Source: Polaribacter porphyrae
Lineage (GTDB): Bacteria; Bacteroidota; Bacteroidia; Flavobacteriales; Flavobacteriaceae
DNA: 64,000 nt
Direction: 5' to 3'
Assembly (NCBI RefSeq): GCF_002954685.1
Contig: NZ_MSCN01000001.1
Span: 124,001-188,000 of the forward strand
The translations under genes and the position numbers were made by a program. The notes under the pieces are model-generated. The model was given only the letters and a program-made list of their open reading frames with translations, was not told the DNA's origin and did not search any database. Of the stretch, positions 44,058-53,442 are shown one piece after another; position 1 is the first letter of the stretch, and every line of letters starts with the position of its first letter.

Positions 44058-45752
44058 TTATATGTTTGAGTTGATTATACCCATCATTTTATTTTCTAAA
44101 ATAATCGTTTTTTGATATAAGTCTTCTGCCTTTTTTAGAATATCTTTTTTAAAGACCTCGTCTTTAATATCTTTTACATTTATCCTCACATTAAAATAAG
44201 CTCCAGTTACAGCAGTTTTAGCACATAAAACACCAACACCACCATCAGAAAGAGAGTTTTGTAGTCCGTTTTCCATCATTTCTAGCATCACTTCAATAGA
44301 GTTGTATGCAGTTTGCATTACTTTTAAAGGAATTTCAGCAGCATACTTTGTAGCATTTTGTATGGCTTTTTTTCGAGTGTTAATCTCTTCAGCATTCGAT
44401 TTTGGCATTCTAAAACCATCAATAATTTTATTAAAAGCATTGGTATCTTCATCAACCAAAAATAATAGTTCGCTTTTGTATTGTTGTCCTTTTTTTGCCC
44501 AATCAGAAAAATATTCCCATTTATCATCCCAACCAGCTTTATGAGCAGATAAATTGGCAACCATTGTTCCTAAAGAAACCCCTAAAGCACCTACATAAGC
44601 AGCAATACTTCCTCCTCCAGGAGCCATAGATTCAGAGGCAGTTTCATCAGCAAAATCACTTACAGTAAAATCTACAAGTTTTTTTTCAGCATCAGTATTC
44701 ATTACATATTCAATAATTCTTTCTTGTGGATTAAAAGGTTTTAAATCATCTAAACCTAAAGATTTAACAGCAATTTTTATTTTTTCAGTTTCGCTAATAC
44801 CTAATGAACGTTGTTGTTTTATTAAGAAAAAATCTGCTGCATCTAACATCGCTTTTAAAGGTACTAAACCCACCAATTCAGAACCTGTTACTCGTAAACC
44901 TCTTTCAGTCGCAGATTTTACAGTTTCATAAAAAGCTTCGTGCATAGAGGTAATAGAAATATTCGTTAAATTATATGAAATTTGAGCAATTCCATATTCT
45001 TCTATAAACCAACCAATTCCTTTTACAGCTTTTAATTTTCCTGAAACTCGAACAGGTTCCCCATTTTTGTCTAATACTTTTTTACCAGTAATTGGGTTAC
45101 CTTCTCGTTTTACTCTACCAGCTTCTCGAATGTCAAAAGCAATGGCATTGGCTCTTCTTGTTGAGGTAGAATTTAAATTAACGTTATAAGCGATTAAAAA
45201 ATCGCGAGCAGAAATAGCTGTAACACCAGATGAAACTATTTTTGGATTATAGGTGTCAGGACCAAAATCAGGTTTCCAATTTGGGTTTGCTAATTTATCT
45301 TTTAAGCCCTCATATTCTCCAGCTCTTACTGTTGCTAAATTTTTTCTATTTGTTGATGTAGCTGCATTCTCATAAAAATAACCAGAGATACCTAATTCTT
45401 CTCCAACTCTTTTTCCTAGTTGATGTGCGTATTTAGCAGTTTCATCCATAGAAATATTTGCAATCGGTACAAGAGGGCAAACATCAGTTGCTCCAAAACG
45501 TGGATGTTCACCTTTTTGTTTGCTCATATCTATTAATTCAGAAGCTTTTTTTATCAACCTAAAAGCAGCTTCAATCACATTTTTTGGTTCTCCTACAAAA
45601 GTGATAACAGTTCTGTTTGTTGCTTTGCCAGGATCAACATCAAGTAGTTTTACACCTTCTACTGTTTTTACAACATTAGCAATTGAATTGATTTTTGCAA
45701 GGTCTCTGCCTTCACTAATATTTGGGACACATTCTATAAGTTGCTTGTTCAT
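44058..45752 (-). CDS. ftcD: Bifunctional glutamate formimidoyltransferase/formimidoyl-THF cyclodeaminase
   Basis: A 564-residue fusion of the histidine-degradation enzymes. Residues 1-330 are formimidoyltransferase (IECVPNISEGRD at the N-terminus, LLDVDPGKATNRTVITFVG, then QKGEHPRFGATDVCPLVPI and YNVNLNSTS). Residues 360-564 are cyclodeaminase (SESMAPGGGSIAAYVGALGVSL, NSLSDGGVGVLCAKTAV). The product moves formimino groups from formiminoglutamate to tetrahydrofolate and closes the ring to methenyl-THF. The mammalian-type fusion is common in Bacteroidota. hut genes are not visible in this window. Confidence 0.94.
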   Translation of the reverse strand: MNKQLIECVPNISEGRDLAKINSIANVVKTVEGVKLLDVDPGKATNRTVITFVGEPKNVIEAAFRLIKKASELIDMSKQKGEHPRFGATDVCPLVPIANISMDETAKYAHQLGKRVGEELGISGYFYENAATSTNRKNLATVRAGEYEGLKDKLANPNWKPDFGPDTYNPKIVSSGVTAISARDFLIAYNVNLNSTSTRRANAIAFDIREAGRVKREGNPITGKKVLDKNGEPVRVSGKLKAVKGIGWFIEEYGIAQISYNLTNISITSMHEAFYETVKSATERGLRVTGSELVGLVPLKAMLDAADFFLIKQQRSLGISETEKIKIAVKSLGLDDLKPFNPQERIIEYVMNTDAEKKLVDFTVSDFADETASESMAPGGGSIAAYVGALGVSLGTMVANLSAHKAGWDDKWEYFSDWAKKGQQYKSELLFLVDEDTNAFNKIIDGFRMPKSNAEEINTRKKAIQNATKYAAEIPLKVMQTAYNSIEVMLEMMENGLQNSLSDGGVGVLCAKTAVTGAYFNVRINVKDIKDEVFKKDILKKAEDLYQKTIILENKMMGIINSNI

Positions 45753-45833
45753 GGTTGATGATTTTATTTATCAAAAATAAAATTTCCATCAAAAAAATGC
45801 TATAAAAATTATGAAAAATTGAAAGAGATTGAT

Positions 45834-47003
45834 TTATTCTGATATTTTTATCAAAAACAAATATCGAGTAACAATAAAAATTAAAAAAGGAATTAATGCC
45901 AAAGGATACACTTGAATGCCAAATATCCACAAAATTGGAATAAAAATAAAAAGTGCTAACAAGAACTTTAAATACAAAAGTATTTTTTTGGGAAATTGTG
46001 CTCTTAAGGCTAAAAAAGCTACTATAATATTTAAAGGAAATGCCCACAAAACATTATAATTATGTGGAGCTGTTGTGTGGCTAGAGAAAAACCAAAAGAA
46101 GCATAAAATACAGCCAATAAAACCACTTATAAAGAACAAACTAAAATCAATATATTTTGAACGTTTGTTATTTTTAAAGTTTTTATAAGTAATAAAAATG
46201 CCCAAAAGCGATAGTAAACTAATAATTAAAAGAGGATTAAATATCGAAATTTCAGCCTTTTTTTCTTTGAAATTTAGTAAAGTTTCTTCTTTTAAAACCA
46301 AGTTTTTAGATTCTCCATTAACTTTGGTTTTAGCATTTTTAAAAGAATCAAAAACATAATCTGGTAAAAAAAGATATTGTTTAGAGGTTGGTTTTTTATC
46401 TAATTGAATGCCAGCAATTAGATTTAACCCAAAGCTTCCCCAAGTATTCCAGTGAATTTCGTTATTAGTTAAATCTCTAAAAGAAAGGTTTTTATTTGCG
46501 TAATTGTCATTAAATTGAACTTTATCTCCAAGAACATCATCTGTAATATCTCTTAAAATTGTTGCACAATTATCAAAATATGGGTCATATAAATAAGCTG
46601 CATTTTCTGGTAAAGCATTCTTTTCTAAATACATAAAAAAAGCTTGCTTTTGCTGTTGTGTCAAGTTTAAAACTTGTTGTTTTAGCCAACGTTTGTCTTT
46701 ATTATAACTAGCTATAAAATATTTAAAATCATACCTAGCAAGTGTGTAGAGCATGTGGCCTTTTGCAAAATTTGTATAAAAATTAGGCTGATTAAAATCA
46801 AAAACACCATAGTTGTAAATCAAATCTAAACGAAGTACAGGATCTTTAATTCGAATAGCAGAATGCCCAAAAGCTTCATATAATGCTGTGCCAGGACCAG
46901 CAGTAACGATACTTATTTCTGAATAAACAGAGAGTTTTACTTGAGAAAAAATGGATGTTGAGAGAGAAAAACAAACAATAAAAAAGAGAATGTATTTTTT
47001 CAT
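45834..47003 (-). CDS. Lnb/DUF4105-family membrane protein, probable lipoprotein N-acyltransferase
   Basis: A 389-residue protein with a signal peptide and a periplasmic domain (residues 20-250) that matches DUF4105 (Pfam Lnb N-terminal periplasmic domain): YEAFGHSAIRIKDP, RLDLIYNYGVFDFNQPNFYTNFAKG and FDNCATILRDITDDVLGD. His (AFGHS) and Cys (DNCAT) are candidate catalytic residues. Five membrane helices close the protein. Relatives in Bacteroides are linked to N-acylation of lipoproteins, for which Bacteroidota lack Lnt. The start is 3 bases after the PorV2-like stop. The enzyme role is inferred from the family. Confidence 0.78.
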   Translation of the reverse strand: MKKYILFFIVCFSLSTSIFSQVKLSVYSEISIVTAGPGTALYEAFGHSAIRIKDPVLRLDLIYNYGVFDFNQPNFYTNFAKGHMLYTLARYDFKYFIASYNKDKRWLKQQVLNLTQQQKQAFFMYLEKNALPENAAYLYDPYFDNCATILRDITDDVLGDKVQFNDNYANKNLSFRDLTNNEIHWNTWGSFGLNLIAGIQLDKKPTSKQYLFLPDYVFDSFKNAKTKVNGESKNLVLKEETLLNFKEKKAEISIFNPLLIISLLSLLGIFITYKNFKNNKRSKYIDFSLFFISGFIGCILCFFWFFSSHTTAPHNYNVLWAFPLNIIVAFLALRAQFPKKILLYLKFLLALFIFIPILWIFGIQVYPLALIPFLIFIVTRYLFLIKISE

Positions 47004-47005
47004 TT

Positions 47006-48076
47006 TTATCTTCTAAAGAAACTATAATCAAAAGTAATAGAAAAGATATTAGAAAATAATGCATTACCAACACTGCCAATATTGGTTAAAGCATAGTCAA
47101 CTTGAATGCCTCTGTAATTAAAACCCAAACCGAAATTTGGTTGCAAGGTTAAGTTTTTAGAATTATCAAACTCTGTTTGATATTGAAAATTACCAACTCC
47201 TAAACGCAAGTACACTAATCTATCATAATCTAATTGAAAACCAATTGCAGGGTCTATACTTCCTAATTCTGATGAAAAAATATCGTTAGTTTGCTCAAAA
47301 CGAACATTTAAATTAACTTCTGATAAAAGATTAAAAAAACGACCAATTCTCCATTCTTTAGCAACACCTAGTTGTATTTTAGGTTTGGTAAGTTCTGTTG
47401 TTTCTGGTAGTTCTTGATTTTGACCAGGTATAGCATTCTTAATTTTATCAAATTCGGTTTCGTTGATAGCCCAAGTATTAAAAGTTGTGGTAATATCTCT
47501 TACCATTAAACCAAAATGCCAATTGTTTCTTTCGAATTGAATACCTGCATCAAAACCAAAACCCCAAGAAGAGGCAAAATCACCAATAATTCTTCTTACA
47601 ACTTTGGCGTTTACTCCAAATTTTACATCCTTAAAAATTAAATTTCTAGCATAAGACACATTAAAAGCGTAATCTGCAGCAGAGAAAAGGCTAATTCTGT
47701 TAAAATCGATATTACCATCATTATCGATTAATTCTGTGGTATTTAAAATATCATCTACTCCAAAACGAATAACTGAAATGCCTAGAGCACTTTCTTTGTT
47801 AATGGGCATTGCAAAAGCTGCATGATTATAATTTGCAATTCCTGCAAAGTAAGAAGCATGCATTAATGAGCCTTGATAATCTTCTATACCTACTAAACCT
47901 GCTGGATTCCAATAGGTTGAATTTACGTTGTTAGTTGTGGCAACCACAGCTTTACTCATACCTAATGCAGCAGCGTCTACACCAATATTTAAAAATTCAT
48001 TAGAATAATTTCTAAACGATTGTGCATTAGTCATAGCCGTAAAAACGACAAAAAAAAGTAAAAATCTGTTTTTCAC
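47006..48076 (-). CDS. PorV/PorQ-family outer-membrane protein (PorV2-like)
   Basis: A 356-residue FadL-like barrel with a signal peptide ending at NAQ. The start of the mature protein, FLNIGVDAAALGMSKAVVATTNNVNSTYWNPAGL, is the PorV/PorQ-family signature, and the wording FLNIGVDA-ALGMS fits the variant called PorV2 better than true PorV. It is separate from the porU-porV locus. The start codon is GTG at 48076, giving MKNRFLLFFVVF; the TTG three codons upstream is less likely. A role in T9SS is by family only. Confidence 0.8.
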   Translation of the reverse strand: MKNRFLLFFVVFTAMTNAQSFRNYSNEFLNIGVDAAALGMSKAVVATTNNVNSTYWNPAGLVGIEDYQGSLMHASYFAGIANYNHAAFAMPINKESALGISVIRFGVDDILNTTELIDNDGNIDFNRISLFSAADYAFNVSYARNLIFKDVKFGVNAKVVRRIIGDFASSWGFGFDAGIQFERNNWHFGLMVRDITTTFNTWAINETEFDKIKNAIPGQNQELPETTELTKPKIQLGVAKEWRIGRFFNLLSEVNLNVRFEQTNDIFSSELGSIDPAIGFQLDYDRLVYLRLGVGNFQYQTEFDNSKNLTLQPNFGLGFNYRGIQVDYALTNIGSVGNALFSNIFSITFDYSFFRR

Positions 48077-48146
48077 CAATACCAAATTATAGATAACAAA
48101 TATCTTAAAACCTACTAAAATAACTGTTCTTTTTAACAGATATTGT

Positions 48147-49130
48147 TTAAGAAAAATCGATTTGAATGTTTTCTTTAATAAACCTTTCTATTCTATGCTC
48201 TAACCAAGTATTTTCTTTGGGTTTAAAAGAAGTCATAAAACCAACATGGCCTCCATATTTTGTTTCTTCAAAAAAGAAAAATTCTGAATTTTCTGCTTCA
48301 TTATAAGGATAACATTCTTTTGATAAAAAAGAATCATCTTTTGCGTTAATTAAAAGGGTAGGTTTTTTAATTTTTAAAAGATAGGGTTTAGAACTCGCTT
48401 TTTCCCAATAATCTTCTGGGCTATCAAATCCAAAAACTGGTGCAGTATATAAGTATTCTAAATGCTTAAATTTTGTGGCTTTGAAGAGTTTGTCTTTATC
48501 TAGTTTATATTCAGGGAATTTATGGGCTTTTTCTAAAATTTTATTTTTCATGGTTTTAAAAAACATTTCCATGTAGAGTTTGTTTTTTAATTTATCCATT
48601 TCCTTTTCTGCAGTAGCAATGTCAACAGGTACAGAAACAGCTACTCCACCTTTAATAATTGATGATGCATTAGCTCCTTTTTCACCTAAATATTTTAAGG
48701 TTAAATTGCCACCTAAACTAAAACCAACAATAACTATATTTTCATAATTATACTCTTTTAATAGATGATTTACTACAAAATCGACATCTTCGGTTTTTCC
48801 ACTGTGATAAGTAGCTAACAATAAATTATCTTCTCCACTACAACCTCGTAAATTGAAACAAACTGTGTCTAAACCTAAATTATTAAAATGATTGGTGTGT
48901 GAGGTCATATATTTAGATTCAGAGCTACCTTCTAAACCATGTATTAATAAAACTAATGTTTTAGAACCCACAAAAGAAAAGTCTAAATCGAAAAAATCGT
49001 GATCCCATGTTGTTATTCTTTTTCTAGTAAAAGTAGAAACATCTTTCATGAAGAGTGGCCTATACATGGTGTTAAAATGACCGTTTCTAAATGGTATTGT
49101 AGGTAAAAAATCAGATTGAAAAACAGGCAT
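48147..49130 (-). CDS. YheT-like alpha/beta hydrolase
   Basis: A 327-residue hydrolase of the YheT group. Visible: the oxyanion region LVLLIHGLEGSSESKYM, the nucleophile elbow VGFSLGGNLTLKYLG (Ser in GFSLG), INAKDDSFLS for the acid, and a C-terminal GGHVGF for the histidine. The N-terminal family block PFRNGHFNTMYRPLFM is present. ATG 49130 is chosen over the TTG at 49187, which lies beyond a -7-like box (CATATTTG). The substrate is unknown; relatives are esterases. Confidence 0.86.
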   Translation of the reverse strand: MPVFQSDFLPTIPFRNGHFNTMYRPLFMKDVSTFTRKRITTWDHDFFDLDFSFVGSKTLVLLIHGLEGSSESKYMTSHTNHFNNLGLDTVCFNLRGCSGEDNLLLATYHSGKTEDVDFVVNHLLKEYNYENIVIVGFSLGGNLTLKYLGEKGANASSIIKGGVAVSVPVDIATAEKEMDKLKNKLYMEMFFKTMKNKILEKAHKFPEYKLDKDKLFKATKFKHLEYLYTAPVFGFDSPEDYWEKASSKPYLLKIKKPTLLINAKDDSFLSKECYPYNEAENSEFFFFEETKYGGHVGFMTSFKPKENTWLEHRIERFIKENIQIDFS

Positions 49131-49224
49131 AGAGCATTCTTTTGTTCCAAATATGATATTTTTTTGATAATAATAAAAATTACCCAATTTTGATTTTATA
49201 TTTTAGCAAAGCAAACTATATAAA

Positions 49225-49956
49225 ATGAGTATAATAAAACAGCTACCCAACTTAATTACATTAGGAAATTTATTTTGTGGAACTATTGCCACAATTTTTG
49301 CAGTTGAAAGTAATTTTAAAATGGCAGCACTTTTTGTTGTTGCTGGAATAGTTTTTGATTTTTTTGATGGCTTTGTTGCACGCTTACTTAAGGCTTCAGG
49401 AGAATTAGGGAAACAATTAGATTCTTTAGCAGATATGGTTACAAGTGGAGTTGTACCTGGAATTATCATGTCTAGATTAATTCAAAATAATTTACTAAAT
49501 CAATCTAATTCTTTCGATGATAATTTTTTGGATGTAGCATTAATTGGTCTAATTTTAACATTAGGAGCTTGCTATAGGTTAGCAAATTTTAATATAGATA
49601 CTAGGCAGTCTAATTCTTTTATAGGTTTACCAACACCAGCTATGAGTTTATTTGTAATTTCACTGCCACTAATTCAAGAATATTCAAATTATAGTTATGT
49701 ATCAGAATTAATAACGAATAATTATGTGTTAATTTTTATCACTGTAATTTTAACCTATTTAATGAATGCTGAAATTCCACTTTTTTCTCTAAAATTTAAG
49801 AATTATACTATAAAAGATAATTTTATTAAATATTTGTTTTTAATTACTTCAATAATATTAATTTTTGCATTAAACTATTTATCTGTACCACTAATTATCA
49901 TTTTTTATATCATTTTATCAGTAATTTCAAATTATGGAAAAAAAGCAAAATTATAA
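49225..49956 (+). CDS. pssA: CDP-diacylglycerol--serine O-phosphatidyltransferase
   Basis: A 243-residue membrane enzyme that makes phosphatidylserine, the precursor of phosphatidylethanolamine. The CDP-alcohol phosphotransferase motif is perfect at residues 51-77 (DG, AR, then G, D and D at canonical spacing, in FDGFVARLLKASGELGKQLD). Seven or so hydrophobic segments surround it. The C-terminus overlaps the next gene by 23 bases. A psd gene is not in the window. Confidence 0.93.
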   Translation: MSIIKQLPNLITLGNLFCGTIATIFAVESNFKMAALFVVAGIVFDFFDGFVARLLKASGELGKQLDSLADMVTSGVVPGIIMSRLIQNNLLNQSNSFDDNFLDVALIGLILTLGACYRLANFNIDTRQSNSFIGLPTPAMSLFVISLPLIQEYSNYSYVSELITNNYVLIFITVILTYLMNAEIPLFSLKFKNYTIKDNFIKYLFLITSIILIFALNYLSVPLIIIFYIILSVISNYGKKAKL

Positions 49957-50308
49957 ATCCTTAAGAACTTTTATAGGAGCCAAAAATTTTAATGAATCTC
50001 GTAGTTTTTACAAAGATTTAGATTTTATAGAAATTGAACTGTCAAATAACATGTCTTATTTTAGAGTTGATGATAAACTTGGCTTTTATTTACAAAAAGC
50101 ATATGTAAAAGATTGGGTTGATAATTCAATGCTTTTTTTAGAAGTAGAAAATATTGAAGAATATTTAGCTAAAATAAAAAGCAAAAATCTTACTGAAAAA
50201 TACACAAGAGTTAAGCTTTCAGAAATTGTAGAAAATGATTGGGGTAAAGAATTCTTTTTACATGATCCTTCAGGAATTCTTTGGCATATAGGCTGTTTTT
50301 ATAATTAA
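49934..50308 (+). CDS. VOC-family (glyoxalase/bleomycin-resistance fold) protein
   Basis: A 124-residue VOC-like protein: RTFIGAKNFNESRSFYKDLDFIEIEL is the first beta-alpha-beta unit, YFRVDDKLGFYLQ and SMLFLEVENIEEYLAK follow, and FFLHDPSGILWHIGCF closes. The last segment is typical of VOC (DPSGxxWxI). It overlaps pssA by 23 bases. No metal-ligand set for a specific reaction is clear, and the function is unknown. Confidence 0.8.
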   Translation: MEKKQNYKSLRTFIGAKNFNESRSFYKDLDFIEIELSNNMSYFRVDDKLGFYLQKAYVKDWVDNSMLFLEVENIEEYLAKIKSKNLTEKYTRVKLSEIVENDWGKEFFLHDPSGILWHIGCFYN

Positions 50309-50311
50309 AGA

Positions 50312-51052
50312 TTACTGAAAAATTTTCTTCTTTTTTAACTCAAAATCTTTACCTAGATATACTTTTCTAACCATTTCATCTGCAGCTAATTCTTCTGGAG
50401 TACCTTCTTTTAAAATACTACCATTGTACATTAAATAGGTTTTGTCAGTAATCGCTAAAGTAGCTTGAACATCATGATCTGTAATTAGAATTCCAATATT
50501 TTTATGTTTTAAATGAGCAACAATACTTTGTATATCTTCAACAGCAATTGGGTCAACACCTGCAAAAGGTTCATCAAGTAAAATAAAATTTGGGTCAGAA
50601 GCTAAACAGCGTGCAATTTCTGTTCTACGTCTTTCACCACCAGAAAGTAAATCACCTCTATTTTTACGCACATGACCAATATTAAATTCTTCAATTAATG
50701 ATTCTAACTTTAGTTTCTGTTCTTTTTTAGACAATCCTGTAAATTGTAAAACGGACATAATATTATCTTCAACAGATAATTTTCTAAAAACAGAGGCTTC
50801 TTGTGCTAAATATCCGATTCCTTTTTGAGCACGTTTATACATAGCATCATTGGTAATTTCCTGATCGTTTAAGTAGATGTTACCAAAATTAGGTTTAACC
50901 ATACCAACAATCATATAAAAAGAAGTTGTTTTCCCTGCTCCATTTGGGCCTAAAAGACCAATAATTTCACCTTGTCGAACTTCTAAAGAAATGCCTTTTA
51001 CAACTTTTCTTGAGCCATATATTTTTTGAATATTTTCTGCTCTTAAAATCAT
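50312..51052 (-). CDS. lptB: LPS export ABC transporter ATP-binding protein LptB
   Basis: A 246-residue ABC ATPase. Walker A is LLGPNGAGKTTS, the signature LLSGGERRRTEIAR, Walker B FILLDEPFAGVDP and the H-loop LITDHDVQATL. The IGYLAQEASVFRKLSV Q-loop region and the C-terminal short tail are typical of LptB, which powers lipopolysaccharide transport with LptF and LptG. LptF/G are not in the window. It is convergent with the VOC gene, with 3 bases between. Confidence 0.92.
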   Translation of the reverse strand: MILRAENIQKIYGSRKVVKGISLEVRQGEIIGLLGPNGAGKTTSFYMIVGMVKPNFGNIYLNDQEITNDAMYKRAQKGIGYLAQEASVFRKLSVEDNIMSVLQFTGLSKKEQKLKLESLIEEFNIGHVRKNRGDLLSGGERRRTEIARCLASDPNFILLDEPFAGVDPIAVEDIQSIVAHLKHKNIGILITDHDVQATLAITDKTYLMYNGSILKEGTPEELAADEMVRKVYLGKDFELKKKKIFQ

Positions 51053-51183
51053 TTTCTACTGCGTAATTGTTTTAAAATTGTGTAAAGGTGTGATTGTAAA
51101 AATAGTGAATTACTTTTTTTAAAATCTTAAAGCCTTCTTAAACAATTATTTTTTTGAAACTGCCAACTGCCACATTAAACTGC

Positions 51184-51534
51184 TTACTTTTTTTCTTCTT
51201 CTAAAAGTTCCCAATATTCAACAGCTCTTCTTAAATGAGGAATTACAATTGTGCCTCCTATTAAGTTAGCAATAGACATGGTTTCCATCATTTCTGCTTT
51301 GGTAACTCCATTTTTCATTGAAGATTCTAAATGATATTGTACACAGTCATCACATCTTAAAACTGCAGATGCTACAAGACCTAGCAATTCTTTTGTTTTT
51401 ACAGGAAGATGACCTTCTTTAAAGGCATTAGTATCTAAATTGAAAATTCTTTTGATTACTTTATTGTCAGATGCTAGAATTTTATCGTTCATTTCTTGAC
51501 GATAATCATTAAATTCTTGAACTTTATTTGGCAT
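51184..51534 (-). CDS. Carboxymuconolactone decarboxylase/AhpD-like protein
   Basis: A 116-residue all-helical AhpD/CMD-fold protein. The redox motif is CDDCVQYH (CxxC plus His), and the rest (TKAEMMETMSIANLIGGTIVIPHLRRAVEYW) fits the family. It could be a peroxidase or reductase partner. It overlaps the end of tatC by 11 bases and is the last gene of the kpsF-tatC operon. The actual substrate is unknown. Confidence 0.83.
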   Translation of the reverse strand: MPNKVQEFNDYRQEMNDKILASDNKVIKRIFNLDTNAFKEGHLPVKTKELLGLVASAVLRCDDCVQYHLESSMKNGVTKAEMMETMSIANLIGGTIVIPHLRRAVEYWELLEEEKK

Positions 51535-52339
51535 TTTTTTCTTGATTTTTTATCACTCTTTTCGATACTCTTATACCTATTTCATACAAAATTAAAATAG
51601 GTATTGCTACTACAATTTGGCTTGCAACATCTGGTGGTGTAATAATTGCAGCTACAATTAAAACAACTACTAATGCATGTTTTCTATATCTTCTTAAAAA
51701 TTCGGGGCTTATTAATCCTATTTTAGTTAAAAAATAAATCACAACTGGTAATTCAAATAAGATAGAAACCCCTAGCAACATATTTGTAACCAACCCAATA
51801 TGAGATTCTAAAGTAAAACTGTTTTGTATGGCATCTGTAATTTGATAATTATATAAAAATTGAATTGATATTGGTGCAATTACATAGAAGCTAAAGAAAA
51901 CTCCTATAAAAAACAAAGCTGATGTAATAAATATAAAACCTCTAGATTTTTTAATTTCATTTTCAGTTAAACCTGGTGCTATGAAACGCCACATTTCCCA
52001 AATAATATAAGGAAAAGCCACAATGACTCCTAAAATTAATGAAGACCAAATAGAGTTCATTAATTGTGAGGTTACCTTAATACTTTGTAATTTTTTATCT
52101 GCAAACGAAATATTACAGAAGTCACTTTCCATACCAAAAAGATTGAAAAAATCGCAGAATAATTGGTAGGTAATAAAATCGGATTTTAAATGGGCTAATA
52201 AGAAGTAGTCATATACTTGTTGAGCGAATATAAAAAATACTATTGCTAAAATAAATATTGCAGCAGCACTTCTAACCAAATGCCACCTTAATTCTTCTAA
52301 ATGTCCTAAAAAAGACATTTCTTTTTGTTGTTTTACCAT
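51524..52339 (-). CDS. tatC: Sec-independent protein translocase TatC
   Basis: A 271-residue six-helix membrane protein that recognises twin-arginine signal peptides. The N-terminal motif FLGHLEELRWHLVRSAAA is typical, as are FPYIIWEMWRFIAPGLTENE and AAIITPPDVASQIVVAIPILILYEIG. TatA/TatB are not nearby. Its ATG shares one base with the kpsF stop (TAATG), so the two are translationally coupled. Confidence 0.95.
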   Translation of the reverse strand: MVKQQKEMSFLGHLEELRWHLVRSAAAIFILAIVFFIFAQQVYDYFLLAHLKSDFITYQLFCDFFNLFGMESDFCNISFADKKLQSIKVTSQLMNSIWSSLILGVIVAFPYIIWEMWRFIAPGLTENEIKKSRGFIFITSALFFIGVFFSFYVIAPISIQFLYNYQITDAIQNSFTLESHIGLVTNMLLGVSILFELPVVIYFLTKIGLISPEFLRRYRKHALVVVLIVAAIITPPDVASQIVVAIPILILYEIGIRVSKRVIKNQEKNAK

Positions 52340-53307
52340 TAAAAAATACCTTCTTTAATTAAGTCATGTAAATGTACAACTCCAAAATAATTATTATTAT
52401 CGTCAACAACTAAAATTTGAGTGATACTATTATTTTCTAAAGCATCTAAAGCTTCAACAGCCATTGCATCTTTATGTATCGTTTTCGGCTTTTTACCCAT
52501 TATATCTTTAGCAACAATAGTGTTGATTTCTGTTGTTTTGTTTAGCATTCTTCTAATATCTCCATCAGTAATAATACCAATAATTTTGTCTTCTTTGATT
52601 ACAGCAGTAACTCCTAATCTTTTTTCAGATATTTCAACAATTACTTTGGCAATAGAATCGTCTTCATTTACTTTAGGTACTTCGTTTTTAGAAACTAAAT
52701 CGTCAACTCTTAAGTACAAACGCTTCCCTAGAGCTCCTCCTGGATGATATTTTGCAAAATCTTTGCTTGTAAATCCTTTTAACTCTAATAAACAAACCGC
52801 TAAAGCATCACCCATAACCAATTGTGCAGTTGTACTTGTTGTAGGAGCTAGATTGTTTGGGCAGGCTTCTTTTTCTACATAAGTATTTAAGGTAAAATCT
52901 GCGTTTTTCCCTAAAAAAGAATCAATATTTCCTGTAATTGCTATGATTTTATTCCCGTAATTTTTAATTAAAGGAACAAGCACTTTTATTTCAGGAGTAT
53001 TTCCGCTTTTAGAAATACAGATAACGATATCATCTTGTAAAACATTTCCTAAATCTCCATGTATGGCATCTGCAGCGTGCATAAAAACAGCAGGAGTGCC
53101 AGTAGAATTAAAAGTAGCTACAATTTTTGTGGCAATATTCGCACTTTTACCTATCCCAGTAATGATTACTCTTCCTTTCGATTTATAAATGTTTTTTACA
53201 GCATTTTCAAAATTGAAATCAATAAGATTTGCTAGGTTGTTAATAGCTTTACTTTCAGCTATAATTGTGTTTTTTGCATTTTCAATTATATTATTACTGT
53301 TTTTCAA
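52339..53307 (-). CDS. kdsD: KpsF/GutQ-family arabinose-5-phosphate isomerase
   Basis: A 322-residue enzyme that converts ribulose-5-phosphate to arabinose-5-phosphate, the first step to KDO in lipopolysaccharide. The N-terminal SIS domain has VIITGIGKSANIATKIVATFNSTG, MHAADAIHGDLGN and ISKSGNTPEI; GRALGKRLY-like text is GGALGKRLYLRVDDLV here. Two CBS domains follow (GVTAVIKEDKIIGIITDGDIRRML and ITQILVVDDNNNYFGVVHLHDL). It is the first gene of the kpsF-tatC-AhpD operon. Confidence 0.92.
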   Translation of the reverse strand: MKNSNNIIENAKNTIIAESKAINNLANLIDFNFENAVKNIYKSKGRVIITGIGKSANIATKIVATFNSTGTPAVFMHAADAIHGDLGNVLQDDIVICISKSGNTPEIKVLVPLIKNYGNKIIAITGNIDSFLGKNADFTLNTYVEKEACPNNLAPTTSTTAQLVMGDALAVCLLELKGFTSKDFAKYHPGGALGKRLYLRVDDLVSKNEVPKVNEDDSIAKVIVEISEKRLGVTAVIKEDKIIGIITDGDIRRMLNKTTEINTIVAKDIMGKKPKTIHKDAMAVEALDALENNSITQILVVDDNNNYFGVVHLHDLIKEGIF

Positions 53308-53363
53308 AAGTTATGTTTTTATCAGAATAAAAAAAAGTTATATCTTTAGATATACGAAACAGG

Positions 53364-53394
53364 CAAATTTACTATAAAAATAAGTTTCATCAAA
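53364..53394 (-). promoter_or_regulatory. Promoter of the kpsF-tatC operon
   Basis: On the minus strand TTTG (53394-53391), a 19-base spacer and TAAATTTG (53371-53364) match the Bacteroidota promoter at all conserved positions. A start near 53358 would give a leader of about 50 bases before the ATG at 53307. Confidence 0.6.
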
Positions 53395-53442
53395 CATTAT
53401 AGTTACAGGTTTGCTATTTCTTTGAAATCAAATAATATTTAT

